A stretch of DNA of 64,000 bases from Methylobacterium sp. FF17 (GCF_025813715.1 NZ_CP107532.1:4480001-4544000), one strand, 5' to 3'; positions 27,676 to 36,887 are shown, counted from the stretch's first letter. The notes: generated from the sequence alone by a model not told the origin. A program made the numbers and translations.

Positions 27676-29466
27676 ATGGCCGACGCATTCAACGCCGAGC
27701 AGAAGCGCTATCTCGAAGGCTTCGCCTCCGGTGTCGCCGCCGCGCGGATGACCGGCGGCCTCGCCCTCGGGCAAGCTGCCTCCGCCCCGCCGGCCGAGCC
27801 GACCGGCCCCGACGCGATCCACATCAAGGCGCAGGACGCCACGATCAAGGCCGGCGGCAAGCTCTGCGAGCAGGAGAAGTGGAAGCGCGCGGAGAACCCG
27901 TTCGACGGCCACAACCGCCTCATCACGGAGGCCGCCACCGGGAAGGGCCCGAAGCCGGAGGACAATTTCCGCTGGCGCTACCACGGCCTGTTCTGGGTGG
28001 CCCCGGCCCAGAACTCCTACATGTGCCGCCTGCGCATCCCCAACGGCATCCTGCACCACTGGCAGTTCGCCGGCATCGCGGATCTGGCCGACGCCCATGG
28101 CGGCGGGTACAGTCACGTCACCACCCGCGCCAACCTCCAGGTCCGCGAGATCGCCCCCGAGCACGGCCAGCCCTTCCTCGACGGGCTGATCGACCTCGGC
28201 CTGACCGCGCGGGGCGCGGGCGCGGACAACATCCGCAACGTCACCGGTTCGCCGGTGGCCGGCATCGACGCGCAGGAGCTGCTCGACACCCGCCCGCTGG
28301 CGAAGTCCTGGCACAACCACATCCTCAACGACCGCTCGCTGTTCGGCCTGCCGCGCAAGTTCAACGTCGCCTTCGACGGCGGCGGCGTGATGCCGGTGCT
28401 GGAGGAGACCAACGACATCGGCTTCCAGGCCGTGCGGGTGCTGGAGGGGGCGAGCGTCGCCCCGGGCGTCTGGATGCGCCTCGTGCTCGGCGGGATCTCG
28501 GGCCACCGGGATCTCGCCCGCGACACCGGCGTGATCCTCAAGCCCGAGGATTGCAACAAGGTGGCGGATGCGATCCTGCGGGTCTTCATCCGGAACGGCG
28601 ACCGCACGAACCGGAACAAGAGCCGGATGAAGTACGTCCTCGACGCCTGGGGCTTCGACAAGTACCTCGCCGCCGTCGAGGACGAGCTCGGCACCAAGCT
28701 CGACCGGGTCGACCCGGCCCATGTCGCCCCGCGCGGGGGCATGGACCGCTTCGCCCATGTGGGTGTCCACAGACAGGTGCAGGCGGGCCTGAACTGGGTC
28801 GGCGTGGTCCTCCCCGTCGGCAAGATGACCACCGACCAGATGCGGGCGCTGGCCAAGATCGCCGCCGAGTGCGGCGACGGCGCCATCCGCATGACGGTCT
28901 GGCAGAATTTCCTGTTCTCCGGTGTCCCGGATGCGAAGATCGGGGAGGTGCAGGCGCGGGTCGCCGCGCTCGGGCTCACCACCGAGGCCTCCAGCATCCG
29001 CGCCGGCCTCGTCGCCTGCACGGGAAGCCGGGGCTGCAAGTTCGCCGCCTCCGACACCAAGGGCCACGCCCTCGTCATCGCCGACACCATCGAGGCGAAC
29101 CTGAAGGAGCTCGACGTTCCGGTGAACGTCCATCTCACCGGCTGCCATCACTCGTGCGCCCAGCACTACATCGGCGACATCGGGCTCATCGGCGCCAAGG
29201 TGGTGGTCTCGGAGGAGGGCGACACCGTCGAGGGCTACGACATCGTGGTCGGCGGCGGGTTCGGCGAAGCGCCGAAGATCGGCACCGAGATCTGGAAGGC
29301 CGTCAAAGCCGAGGATTGCCCGGCCCGCATCGAGGCGCTGCTGCGCAGCTACCTCGCCCGGCGCACCGGCCCGGAGGAAAGCTTCCAGGCCTTCACCACG
29401 CGCACCGGCGCCGAATCCCTGCGCAACATCGCCGAAGAGCAACCCGTCCTGAAGGCCGCCGCATGA
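27676..29466 (+). CDS. nirA: Assimilatory nitrite reductase NirA (siroheme, [4Fe-4S])
   Basis: Reduces nitrite to ammonium with six electrons. The 596-residue protein has the two-fold nitrite/sulfite reductase repeat, substrate-binding TTRANLQVREI and NVTGSPVAGID, and the siroheme/Fe-S cysteines in CTGSRGCK and TGCHHSCAQHY (about residues 448, 454, 489 and 493). The pattern C-x5-C plus C-x3-C is as expected. ATG 27676 has GTGAGGAG upstream. It follows the FAD oxidoreductase by 11 bases and overlaps the next reductase gene by four bases. Confidence 0.92.
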   Translation: MADAFNAEQKRYLEGFASGVAAARMTGGLALGQAASAPPAEPTGPDAIHIKAQDATIKAGGKLCEQEKWKRAENPFDGHNRLITEAATGKGPKPEDNFRWRYHGLFWVAPAQNSYMCRLRIPNGILHHWQFAGIADLADAHGGGYSHVTTRANLQVREIAPEHGQPFLDGLIDLGLTARGAGADNIRNVTGSPVAGIDAQELLDTRPLAKSWHNHILNDRSLFGLPRKFNVAFDGGGVMPVLEETNDIGFQAVRVLEGASVAPGVWMRLVLGGISGHRDLARDTGVILKPEDCNKVADAILRVFIRNGDRTNRNKSRMKYVLDAWGFDKYLAAVEDELGTKLDRVDPAHVAPRGGMDRFAHVGVHRQVQAGLNWVGVVLPVGKMTTDQMRALAKIAAECGDGAIRMTVWQNFLFSGVPDAKIGEVQARVAALGLTTEASSIRAGLVACTGSRGCKFAASDTKGHALVIADTIEANLKELDVPVNVHLTGCHHSCAQHYIGDIGLIGAKVVVSEEGDTVEGYDIVVGGGFGEAPKIGTEIWKAVKAEDCPARIEALLRSYLARRTGPEESFQAFTTRTGAESLRNIAEEQPVLKAAA

Positions 29467-31064
29467 GCGAGCACGTCACGCCCCCCCTGGTCCTCATCCC
29501 CGAGACCGCCCCCTTCGACCCGGACCAGCGCGCCTGGCTCTCGGGCTACTTCGCGGCCCTCCTCGGCCCCGCCGTGGACGGCGCCACCGCCCTGGCACCC
29601 GGCGACGCCCCGGCCGGCGGCCCCAAGCTCGCCGACAACGACGACGCGCCCTGGCACGACCCGTCGATGCCGCTGCCCGAGCGGATGGAGATGGCGAAGG
29701 AGCGACCCGAGGCGCAGAAGCTGATGGCCGCCATGGCCCAGCAGGATTGCGGCCAGTGCGGCTACAACTGCGCCGACTACGCCAACGCGATCTTCCTCAA
29801 GAACGAGGAGCGCCTGAACCTGTGCCAGCCCGGCGGCAAGGACACGCTCCGGATGCTGAAGAAGCTGGAGGAGGAGTTCGGCGGCACCGGCGGCGCCGCG
29901 CCGAAGAAGGCGGACGACAGCGCGCCCAAGGCCGCGCCGGAACTCGGCCCCCTCGGCTTCTGCCGCGAGAATCCCGTGGAGGCGACCTTCGTTTCGCGCA
30001 CGCGCCTCAACGCGCCGGGCGGCGAGAAGGAGACCTGGCACGTCGAGATCGACCTCACCGGCACGCCCATCGACTACGTGGTCGGCGATTCCCTCGGGCT
30101 GTTCCCCGCCAACGCCCCGGCCCTGGTCGATGCGGTCATCGCCGAACTCGGCGCGCGGCCCGAGCGCAAGATCGGCCGCAAGACCCTGCGGGACTGCCTG
30201 CTGACCGATTATGCCCTCGGCGGCGCGCCGGACGGGCTCTACCAGCTGCTCTCGCTCCTGACCTCGGGCGAGGCCCGCAAGAAGGCGCAGGCGCTCGCCG
30301 CCGGTGAGGATCCGGACGGCGACGCCGCCCATCTCGACGTGCTCGGCGCGCTCCACAAGTTCCCCGGCGCGCGGCCCGACGCGGAGGTCTTCCTCGAGGC
30401 CCTCGACGAGCTTCAGCCCCGGCTCTACTCGATCTCGTCGAGCCCCAAGGCCGATCCGGGCCGGGTCTCGCTCACGGTGGATGCGGTCCGCTACAGCCAC
30501 CGCTCGCGCCTGCGCCTCGGCGTGGCCTCGACCCATCTCGGCGAGCGCATCCCCGAGGGGATGAAGGTCAAGGTCTACCTGCAGAAGGCGCACGGCTTCG
30601 CCCTGCCGGAGGACCTGTCGCGGGACGTCATCATGGTCGGCCCCGGCACCGGCATCGCGCCGTTCCGCGCCTTCCTGCGCGAGCGCGACGCCACGCAGGC
30701 GCCGGGCCGCAACTGGCTGTTCTACGGCCATCAGAAGCAGGCGAGCGACTTCTTCTACAAGGACGAGCTCAACGGGCTGAAGGACCGCAAGGTGCTCACC
30801 CGCCTGTCGCTCGCCTGGTCCCGCGACGGCACGGAGAAGACCTACGTGCAGGACCGCATGCGCGAGAACGGCGCCGAACTCTGGAAGTGGCTGGAGAGCG
30901 GCGCCCACTTCTACGTCTGCGGCGACGCCAAGCGCATGGCCAAGGACGTGGAGCGGGCGATCATCGATGTCGCCGGCCAGTTCGGGGGGAAGAACCCCGA
31001 CGAGGCCGTGGCGTACCTCGCCCACCTGAAGAAGACCGGGCGGTACCAGGCCGACGTGTACTAG
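29463..31064 (+). CDS. Fe-S/FAD/NADPH reductase (CysJ-like without flavodoxin domain)
   Basis: A 533-residue electron-transfer protein. Residues about 95-125 hold a four-cysteine Fe-S motif (DCGQCGYNCADYAN, then NLCQPGG). Residues about 170-390 are the CysJ/P450-reductase FAD domain (YSISSSPKADPGRVSLTVD), followed by the NADPH domain (VGPGTGIAPFRAFL, WLFYGHQ, YVCGDAKRMAKDVERA). The flavodoxin (FMN) domain of CysJ is missing and an Fe-S domain takes its place, so it could donate single electrons to NirA or NasA. This is inferred from position between the two enzymes. The start overlaps the nirA stop. Confidence 0.83.
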   Translation: MSEHVTPPLVLIPETAPFDPDQRAWLSGYFAALLGPAVDGATALAPGDAPAGGPKLADNDDAPWHDPSMPLPERMEMAKERPEAQKLMAAMAQQDCGQCGYNCADYANAIFLKNEERLNLCQPGGKDTLRMLKKLEEEFGGTGGAAPKKADDSAPKAAPELGPLGFCRENPVEATFVSRTRLNAPGGEKETWHVEIDLTGTPIDYVVGDSLGLFPANAPALVDAVIAELGARPERKIGRKTLRDCLLTDYALGGAPDGLYQLLSLLTSGEARKKAQALAAGEDPDGDAAHLDVLGALHKFPGARPDAEVFLEALDELQPRLYSISSSPKADPGRVSLTVDAVRYSHRSRLRLGVASTHLGERIPEGMKVKVYLQKAHGFALPEDLSRDVIMVGPGTGIAPFRAFLRERDATQAPGRNWLFYGHQKQASDFFYKDELNGLKDRKVLTRLSLAWSRDGTEKTYVQDRMRENGAELWKWLESGAHFYVCGDAKRMAKDVERAIIDVAGQFGGKNPDEAVAYLAHLKKTGRYQADVY

Positions 31065-31120
31065 CCGTCTCCCGACTGCGGGTATCGGATTCGAACATCC
31101 GAGCTTGCCCGCAGAGCCTG

Positions 31121-31235
31121 TCCCTCGCCCCCTCGCGGGGAGAGGTCAGGAGTGGGGGGTGGCTCCGCTGGCCTCGATCGGTGGGGTCGGGTGCCCGCAC
31201 CCCCACCTCCAACGCCTCCCTGAAGGGGGAGGCGG
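31121..31235. repeat. Interspersed palindromic repeat, copy B
   Basis: About 115 bp between the reductase gene and nasA, in inverse orientation to 16157-16271. Shared parts include gcctcgatcggtggg and the C/G-rich arms (cctcgcggggagaggtcagg and cctccctgaagggggagg). No gene is visible; the insertion sits inside the nitrate operon transcript. Confidence 0.75.
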
Positions 31236-31303
31236 GCCGCGTCGGCGCTCCAGGCCCGACTCTTGCTGCCTCTCGAACACGCGAACCCGCCGAGGATCCC
31301 GCC

Positions 31304-33976
31304 ATGAACGCGCACGTCCAGGCACCGGCCGCCCCCGTCAAGACCACCTGCCCGTATTGCGGCGTCGGCTGCGGCGTGCTCGCCACGCCGGACGGGCAGG
31401 GGGGCGCGGCCATCGCGGGCGACACCGCGCACCCGGCCAATTTCGGCCGGCTCTGCTCGAAGGGCTCGGCCCTCGGAGAGACGCTCTCCCTCGACAACCG
31501 CCTGCTCCATCCGCAGGTGGACGGCGCCCGCGTCAGCTGGGAATCGGCGCTGGGCACCGTGGCGGGATCCCTGCGCCGGATCGCCGAGGAGCACGGGCCG
31601 GATTCGGTCGCGTTCTACCTCTCGGGCCAGTTGCTCACGGAGGATTACTACGTCGCCAACAAGCTCGCGAAGGGCTTCCTTGGCACGCCGCACGTCGACA
31701 CCAACTCGCGCCTGTGCATGTCGAGCGCGGTCGCAGCCCACCGGCGTGCCTTCGGCGCGGACACCGTGCCGGGCTGCTACGAGGACCTCGACGAGGCGGA
31801 CGTCATCGTGCTGGTGGGCTCGAACACCGCCTGGTGCCACCCGATCCTGTTCCGCCGCATGGTGGATGCCCGCGCCAAGCGCGGCACCCAGCTGGTGGTG
31901 ATCGATCCGCGCCGCACCCAGACGGGGGAGGAGGCCGACCTCTTCCTCGGCCTGGAGCCCGGCACCGACACGGCCCTGTTCTCCGGCCTGCTCGTCCATC
32001 TGGCCAGCACCGGTGCCCTCGACGATCGTTTCGTCCGCGACCACACCACGGGTCTGGAGGGCGCCCTGGAGCGGGCCCGCAGCATCGCGCCGACGACGGC
32101 CGCCACGGCCGCGGCCACGGGGCTGGCGGAGGCCGACGTGGCGCGCTTCTTCGAACTGTTCGCGAGGACGAAGCGGGTCGTCACCGCCTTCTCGCAGGGG
32201 GTGAACCAGTCGGCGCAGGGCACCGACAAGGGCAACGCCATCATCAACTGCCACCTCGCCACCGGCCGCATCGGCCAGCCCGGCGCGGGGCCGTTCTCGC
32301 TGACCGGCCAGCCCAACGCCATGGGCGGGCGCGAGGTCGGGGGGCTCGCCAACATGCTGGCCGCCCACATGCACTTCGCGCCCGAGGAGGTGGACCGGGT
32401 GCGCCGCTTCTGGTCGGCGCCCAACATCATCACCGGCGAGGGCATGAAGGCGGTCGCCCTGTTCGAGGCGATCGAGCGCGGCAAGATCAAGGCCCTGTGG
32501 GTGATGGGCACCAACCCCATCGTGTCGATGCCCCGCGCCGACCGGATTCGCGAGAGCCTGAGATCCCTCGAGCTCTACGTGGTCTCGGAGGCGGTGGCCG
32601 ACAGCGACAGCGCCCGCGCGACGGGAAAGAAGACCGTGCTGCTGCCCGCCCTGGCCTGGGGTGAAAAGGACGGCACGGTGACGAATTCCGAGCGCCGGAT
32701 CTCGCGCCAGCGCGGCTTCCTGAAAGCACCCGGCGAGGCCCGCGCCGACTGGCAGATCATCTGCGACGTGGCCAAGCGCCTCGGACACGGCGCGGCCTTC
32801 GCCTATTCGGGCACCGCCGCGATCTTCCGCGAGCATGCCAGCCTCTCGGCCTTCGAGAACAACGGCAGCCGCGACTTCGACCTCGGCGGCGTCGGCGACA
32901 TGGCCGATGCGGCCTACGCGGCCACAGGGCCCCTGCAATGGCCGCTGCCGAAGCGCGGCAAGCCCCGCGCGCGCCTCTTCGCCGACGGGCAGTTCTACAC
33001 CTTCGACAAGCGCGCCCGCTTCGTGGCCGTGCAGCCCCCGGCCCTGGCCCAGGCGGTGAGCGAGACCTATCCCCTCGTCCTCAACACCGGCCGGGTGCGC
33101 GACCACTGGCACACGATGACGCGGACCGGAAAGAGCCAGCGCCTCTCGGCGCACCGGGCCGTGCCCTTCGTGGAGATCCACCCGGACGACGCAGGCCCCC
33201 TCGGCCTGAAGGAGGGCGACCTCGCCCGGGTCGCGACTCCCCACGGCAGCGCGACCCTGGAGACCATGGTCACGGAGGCGGTGCGGCCGGGCAACCTGTT
33301 CGCCGCCTTCCACTGGAGCGCGGCCACCGCCTCCGATGCCCGCGTCGGCGCCCTGGTGCGGGGGATTCCCGACCCGGTCTCGGGCCAGCCCGAACTCAAG
33401 GCGACGCCGGCCGGCATCGCGCCGGTGCCCTACCGCAATCGCGGCTTCCTGCTGACGCGCACCGACCACGCCTTGCCGGAGGGCTGGTGGTGGGCCCGCG
33501 CCACGATCGCGGGCGGCTCGGGGCTGCAATTCGCCACCCAGGAGAGTTCCCGCGCCGTGGCGCTGATGATGCGCGGCCTGTTCCAGGGCCACGACCTCGC
33601 CGAATACGCCGACCACGCCCGGGGCCGCTACCGCTGCGCCGTCTACGAGGCCGGGCGCCTCGTCGCCTGCCTCGCCCTCGGCCCCGCCGAGGCCCGCCCG
33701 GGCTGGGACGAGGCCAAGGCCCTGTTCGCGGAGCCGGAGCCGGAGCCCGCGGCGCGGCGCGCCCTCCTGTCGGGCCGCGCCGAGACCGCCTCGGCCGGGC
33801 CCACGATCTGCGCCTGCCACGGGGTGGGTCTCGACGTCATCACGGGCGTCATCGCGGGCGGAGCCGGCACCGTCGAAGCGGTGGGCGCCGCCTGCAAGGC
33901 CGGCACGAATTGCGGCTCGTGCATCCCCGAGATCCGCAAGCTGCTGCCCGAGGTGCTTGCGCGCAACGCCGCATAG
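31304..33976 (+). CDS. nasA: Assimilatory nitrate reductase NasA, with C-terminal [2Fe-2S] domain
   Basis: An 890-residue molybdenum enzyme that reduces nitrate to nitrite in the cytoplasm. The N-terminal [4Fe-4S] cysteines are in TTCPYCGVGCGV and GRLCSKG. Mo-bis-MGD segments include NTAWCHPILF, GVNQSAQGTDKGNAIINCHL and ALWVMGTNPIVSMPRADRIR. The last about 55 residues form a BFD-type [2Fe-2S] domain (TICACHGVGLDVI and CKAGTNCGSCIPEI). There is no signal peptide, as expected for the assimilatory type. ATG 31304 has CGAGGA upstream. A 240-base gap with a palindromic repeat separates it from the previous gene. Confidence 0.93.
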   Translation: MNAHVQAPAAPVKTTCPYCGVGCGVLATPDGQGGAAIAGDTAHPANFGRLCSKGSALGETLSLDNRLLHPQVDGARVSWESALGTVAGSLRRIAEEHGPDSVAFYLSGQLLTEDYYVANKLAKGFLGTPHVDTNSRLCMSSAVAAHRRAFGADTVPGCYEDLDEADVIVLVGSNTAWCHPILFRRMVDARAKRGTQLVVIDPRRTQTGEEADLFLGLEPGTDTALFSGLLVHLASTGALDDRFVRDHTTGLEGALERARSIAPTTAATAAATGLAEADVARFFELFARTKRVVTAFSQGVNQSAQGTDKGNAIINCHLATGRIGQPGAGPFSLTGQPNAMGGREVGGLANMLAAHMHFAPEEVDRVRRFWSAPNIITGEGMKAVALFEAIERGKIKALWVMGTNPIVSMPRADRIRESLRSLELYVVSEAVADSDSARATGKKTVLLPALAWGEKDGTVTNSERRISRQRGFLKAPGEARADWQIICDVAKRLGHGAAFAYSGTAAIFREHASLSAFENNGSRDFDLGGVGDMADAAYAATGPLQWPLPKRGKPRARLFADGQFYTFDKRARFVAVQPPALAQAVSETYPLVLNTGRVRDHWHTMTRTGKSQRLSAHRAVPFVEIHPDDAGPLGLKEGDLARVATPHGSATLETMVTEAVRPGNLFAAFHWSAATASDARVGALVRGIPDPVSGQPELKATPAGIAPVPYRNRGFLLTRTDHALPEGWWWARATIAGGSGLQFATQESSRAVALMMRGLFQGHDLAEYADHARGRYRCAVYEAGRLVACLALGPAEARPGWDEAKALFAEPEPEPAARRALLSGRAETASAGPTICACHGVGLDVITGVIAGGAGTVEAVGAACKAGTNCGSCIPEIRKLLPEVLARNAA

Positions 33977-34015
33977 GCTCACTTTCGGCCGAATCGACAC
34001 CCATTTCCGAGCCTC

Positions 34016-35509
34016 ATGAGCACGCCCCGCACCCCCCGCGAAACCCGGCCCGCCGGCACCGAATCGACGCGCGGCGCCGGCCCGGCCGGCCTTGAACCCC
34101 TGGCCGTCCTGCCCGTCTTCGTGCCCCTGCAGGGCAAGCGGGCGGTGCTCGCCGGCTCCAACGGGGGCGCCCCCTGGAAGGTGAAGCTCCTCGCCGCCGC
34201 CGGGGCGCACGTGGACGTCTACGCGCCGGAGCCCAGCGAGGAACTCCGCGCCGTGCCGGGCGAGATCGTCGCCGGCTCGGTCACCCTGCACGAGCGCCAG
34301 TGGCACGCCGACGACCTGACGGGGGCCGCCTTCTGCATCGGCGCCATGGAGGACGAGGACGACTGCATCGCGTTCGTCTCTGCCGCGCGGATGACCGGCG
34401 CCATCGTCAACGCGGTCGACCGGCCGCATCTCTGCGACGTGAAGTTCGGCGCCATCGTCAACCGCTCGCCGATGGTGGTGGGCATCTCGACGGAGGGCGC
34501 CGCCCCGGTCTTCGGGCAGACCGTGCGGGCGCGCATCGAGGGCATGCTGCCGCGCGGCTTCAAGGCCTGGATCGGCGCCGCCCGCGACTGGCGGGAAGAG
34601 GTCACGGGCCGCTTCCATGGCTTCTCGGACCGCCGCGCCTTCTGGGAACGGTTCACGGATCGCGCCTTCGCCGAACCCGACCGGGCGCCCACCGCGCGGG
34701 ATCTGGCCGAACTGCTCGGCGAGACCGAGGCCGCGCCGAAGGGCGGGGCGGTCACCCTGGTCGGCGCCGGGCCGGGCGATGCCGAACTCCTCACCCTCAA
34801 GGCCCTGCGGGCCCTCCGCAACGCCGACGTGATCCTCTACGACGACCTCGTGGCGCCCGAGATCCTCGACTACGCCCGTCGCGAGGCCCGCACCATGCTG
34901 GTGGGCAAAACCGGGCACGGCCCGTCCTGCCGCCAGGACGACATCAATGCGCTGATGGTGCAGCTCGCCAGGTCCGGCAAGCAGGTGGTGCGCCTGAAGT
35001 CCGGCGACCCGCTGGTGTTCGGCCGGGCCGGCGAGGAGATCGACGCCTGCCGCGCGGCCGGCATCCCCGTCAGCGTGGTGCCGGGCATCTCGGCGGCGCA
35101 GGGTGCTGCCGCCTCGCTCGGCGTCTCCCTGACCAACCGCGATGCGGCGCGGCGCCTGCAATTCGTCACCGGCCACGATCGACGCGGAGCTTTGCCCGAG
35201 GACCTGAACTGGGGGGCGCTGGCCGATCCGAGCGTCACCACCGTGGTCTACATGCCCAAGAAGACGCTCCGGGTCCTCCTGGAGCGGGCACTGGCGGAAG
35301 GCCTCGCGCCGACGACCCCGGCGCTCCTCGTGTTCAACGCGACAAGGCCCAACCAGCAGGTGGTGGAAGCGAGCGCCGCCGACCTCGCCGACCGCGTCGA
35401 GGCCGCGGGCCACGAGGGGCCAGCCCTGCTCATGGTGGGCGAGGCCCTGCGCCGCATGAGCGCCGAGGCCGCCATCGCGGCGATCGAGCCCGGCAAGCTG
35501 GCGATCTGA
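34016..35509 (+). CDS. cysG: Siroheme synthase CysG (trifunctional)
   Basis: Makes siroheme, the cofactor of NirA, from uroporphyrinogen III. The N-terminal half is the precorrin-2 dehydrogenase/ferrochelatase (LQGKRAVLAGSNGGAPWKVK, AIVNAVDRPHLCDVKFGAIV). The C-terminal half is the SAM-dependent methyltransferase (VTLVGAGPGDAELLTLKALR, RLKSGDPLVFGRAGEEI, VVPGISAAQGAAASLGVSLT). At 497 residues it is slightly longer than E. coli CysG because of an N-terminal Pro/Thr/Gly tail. Gene position directly after nasA fits the cofactor supply role. Its last 262 bases overlap the convergent desaturase frame. Confidence 0.92.
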   Translation: MSTPRTPRETRPAGTESTRGAGPAGLEPLAVLPVFVPLQGKRAVLAGSNGGAPWKVKLLAAAGAHVDVYAPEPSEELRAVPGEIVAGSVTLHERQWHADDLTGAAFCIGAMEDEDDCIAFVSAARMTGAIVNAVDRPHLCDVKFGAIVNRSPMVVGISTEGAAPVFGQTVRARIEGMLPRGFKAWIGAARDWREEVTGRFHGFSDRRAFWERFTDRAFAEPDRAPTARDLAELLGETEAAPKGGAVTLVGAGPGDAELLTLKALRALRNADVILYDDLVAPEILDYARREARTMLVGKTGHGPSCRQDDINALMVQLARSGKQVVRLKSGDPLVFGRAGEEIDACRAAGIPVSVVPGISAAQGAAASLGVSLTNRDAARRLQFVTGHDRRGALPEDLNWGALADPSVTTVVYMPKKTLRVLLERALAEGLAPTTPALLVFNATRPNQQVVEASAADLADRVEAAGHEGPALLMVGEALRRMSAEAAIAAIEPGKLAI

Positions 35510-36453
35510 GGGCAGGGCGCCTGCACGATCCTGTTCTCCGCCGGTGCGAGCCGTCGAAGCCCCGCGCGCGGCTTCAGGTCGGCCGGTTGCCTGAGGTCCC
35601 AGACGAGGCCCAGGCGCTCCAGCCCCCGCAGGAGCCGCCAGCCCGCATCGGCCTGGCCCGGCTCGGTTCCGAGGCGCGCCGAGTCCGGCCAGGCATGGTG
35701 GGTCGAATGCCAGGCCTCCCCGAAGGTGAGCCAGGCCGCGGCCGGCAGGTCGTGCCCCTGGACCGACTCGCTGTCGACGACCCAGCCCTGCGGGCCGTTG
35801 CGGTGCGTGAGATGCACGACGAGCCAGTGCCCGGTCAGCGACACCGCGATGCGGACGGGAATGCCCCAGATCACCCACGGCCATCCGCCGATCGCGTAGA
35901 ACAGCACGGCCCAGGGCAGTGGCTGCAACATCCACGTCGCCTCCAGCCACCGGAGCACCCGGTCCTCCGCGACTCGTGGCTCCAGTCGGAAGCGGGGCGG
36001 GTGCTTCAGGACCAGGCGCGCGTGCATCTGGAGGAGGGCGTCGCGCAGCATCGGCAGCCGGTTGGCATGCAAGTCGTGGCAGGCCGCCTGCCGCTGCGCC
36101 CAGTCCCGCATGTCGTGGAGGCGGATCATTCCCACCGGCCCGGCCATGCCGACGAGGGTTCCGAGGTAGATCAGGAGGTACTCGACCCAAGGCTTGGCCG
36201 AGAAGCTGCGATGGACCAGCAGCCGGTGCATCCCGACCGAATGTCCGGCGCACAGGGTGGCGATCGTCGTGGCCGCGAACAGCGCGACGGCGCTGGGGGT
36301 GACGAAGATGGGCCCGAGGAGCAGGGCCGCACCGACCATCCCGGTGATCCAGAGCGACTTGGCGGGGGCCCATTCCAGATGTCCGTCCATGGCGGAGGTC
36401 TCCGCATCGGCGATCATCCGGTCGGTCGAGGTGCAGGGAAGGGCGGCGGTCAT
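35248..36453 (-). CDS. Fatty-acid desaturase-family membrane protein with an overlong 3' end
   Basis: A 401-residue frame. Histidine boxes of the delta-9 desaturase family appear as GHSVGMHRLLVHRSF, RLHDMRDWAQRQAACHDLHAN and EAWHSTHHAWPDSAR, with membrane helices between them. The family core ends near residue 310 (GLRRLAPAENRI, about 35,520). The last about 90 residues run antisense through the end of cysG and look like an antisense translation (Ser/Arg/Ala-rich), so the original stop was probably lost. ATG 36453 has only a weak ribosome site. It is divergent from an ArsR gene with shared operators. Confidence 0.72.
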   Translation of the reverse strand: MTAALPCTSTDRMIADAETSAMDGHLEWAPAKSLWITGMVGAALLLGPIFVTPSAVALFAATTIATLCAGHSVGMHRLLVHRSFSAKPWVEYLLIYLGTLVGMAGPVGMIRLHDMRDWAQRQAACHDLHANRLPMLRDALLQMHARLVLKHPPRFRLEPRVAEDRVLRWLEATWMLQPLPWAVLFYAIGGWPWVIWGIPVRIAVSLTGHWLVVHLTHRNGPQGWVVDSESVQGHDLPAAAWLTFGEAWHSTHHAWPDSARLGTEPGQADAGWRLLRGLERLGLVWDLRQPADLKPRAGLRRLAPAENRIVQAPCPQIASLPGSIAAMAASALMRRRASPTMSRAGPSWPAASTRSARSAALASTTCWLGLVALNTRSAGVVGARPSASARSRRTRSVFLGM

Positions 36454-36473
36454 GACGAAGCCTGCTTCGTTAA

Positions 36474-36489
36474 TTAGGCAATAAACTAA
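36474..36489. promoter_or_regulatory. Operator-like palindrome 1, TTAG-N8-CTAA
   Basis: TTAG at 36474-36477 and CTAA at 36486-36489 with eight bases between. The same pattern recurs 44 bp away (about four helical turns). It lies in the 80-base region between the divergent desaturase and ArsR genes, 20 bases from the desaturase start. Confidence 0.6.
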
Positions 36490-36517
36490 TCGACCTGCGT
36501 GGGACGCTTGTCAATGG

Positions 36518-36533
36518 TTAGCTCATCGCCTAA
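36518..36533. promoter_or_regulatory. Operator-like palindrome 2, TTAG-N8-CTAA
   Basis: TTAG 36518-36521, eight bases, CTAA 36530-36533; it ends directly before the ArsR-family start codon. Binding here would repress the arsR gene itself. The same spacing and half-sites as palindrome 1 suggest one dimeric repressor for both. Confidence 0.6.
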
Positions 36534-36887
36534 ATGCCTGTCATGCAGCGCGTCTTCGAAGCCCTGTCCTCCTCCGTCCGGCGGCAGATCCTGGCCTATC
36601 TCGCCCATGCCGAGCTCAGCGCGGGGGAGATCGCCGGGCGCTTCGCGATGTCGAAGCCCTCGATCTCGCAGCACCTCTCGGTGCTCGAATCGGCCGGGCT
36701 GATCGTGGGCGAGAAGCGCGGGCAGTACGTGTTCTACCGGCAGGTGGAGGACAGCCTCCTCAACACCCTCAACGGCTTCGTGCAGGAAGCCTGTCCGATC
36801 GGTCGGCCGCTCCGGCGCGAGAGCGCCGCCCTGGCCGAGAGCCGCCGCGGGGCGGAGCCCGGCACGGACGAGCCGCCGCGCGGCTGA
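36534..36887 (+). CDS. ArsR-family transcriptional repressor
   Basis: A 117-residue winged-helix protein: MQRVFEALSSSVRRQILAYL, then HTH AGEIAGRFAMSKPSISQHL and wing LIVGEKRGQYVFYRQ. No metal-binding cysteine pair is seen in the recognition helix, so it is more like the SdpR/non-metal subgroup. There is no ribosome site before ATG 36534 or ATG 36543, and the operator abuts the start, so the message may be leaderless. It probably controls itself and the divergent desaturase through the two TTAG-N8-CTAA sites. Confidence 0.83.
   Translation: MPVMQRVFEALSSSVRRQILAYLAHAELSAGEIAGRFAMSKPSISQHLSVLESAGLIVGEKRGQYVFYRQVEDSLLNTLNGFVQEACPIGRPLRRESAALAESRRGAEPGTDEPPRG

Noticed and set aside
31061..36373. 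A minus-strand open frame of about 1770 codons across nasA and cysG
   Set aside because: It is antisense to well-identified genes and its translation lacks recognisable motifs; long antisense frames are common in GC-rich DNA.
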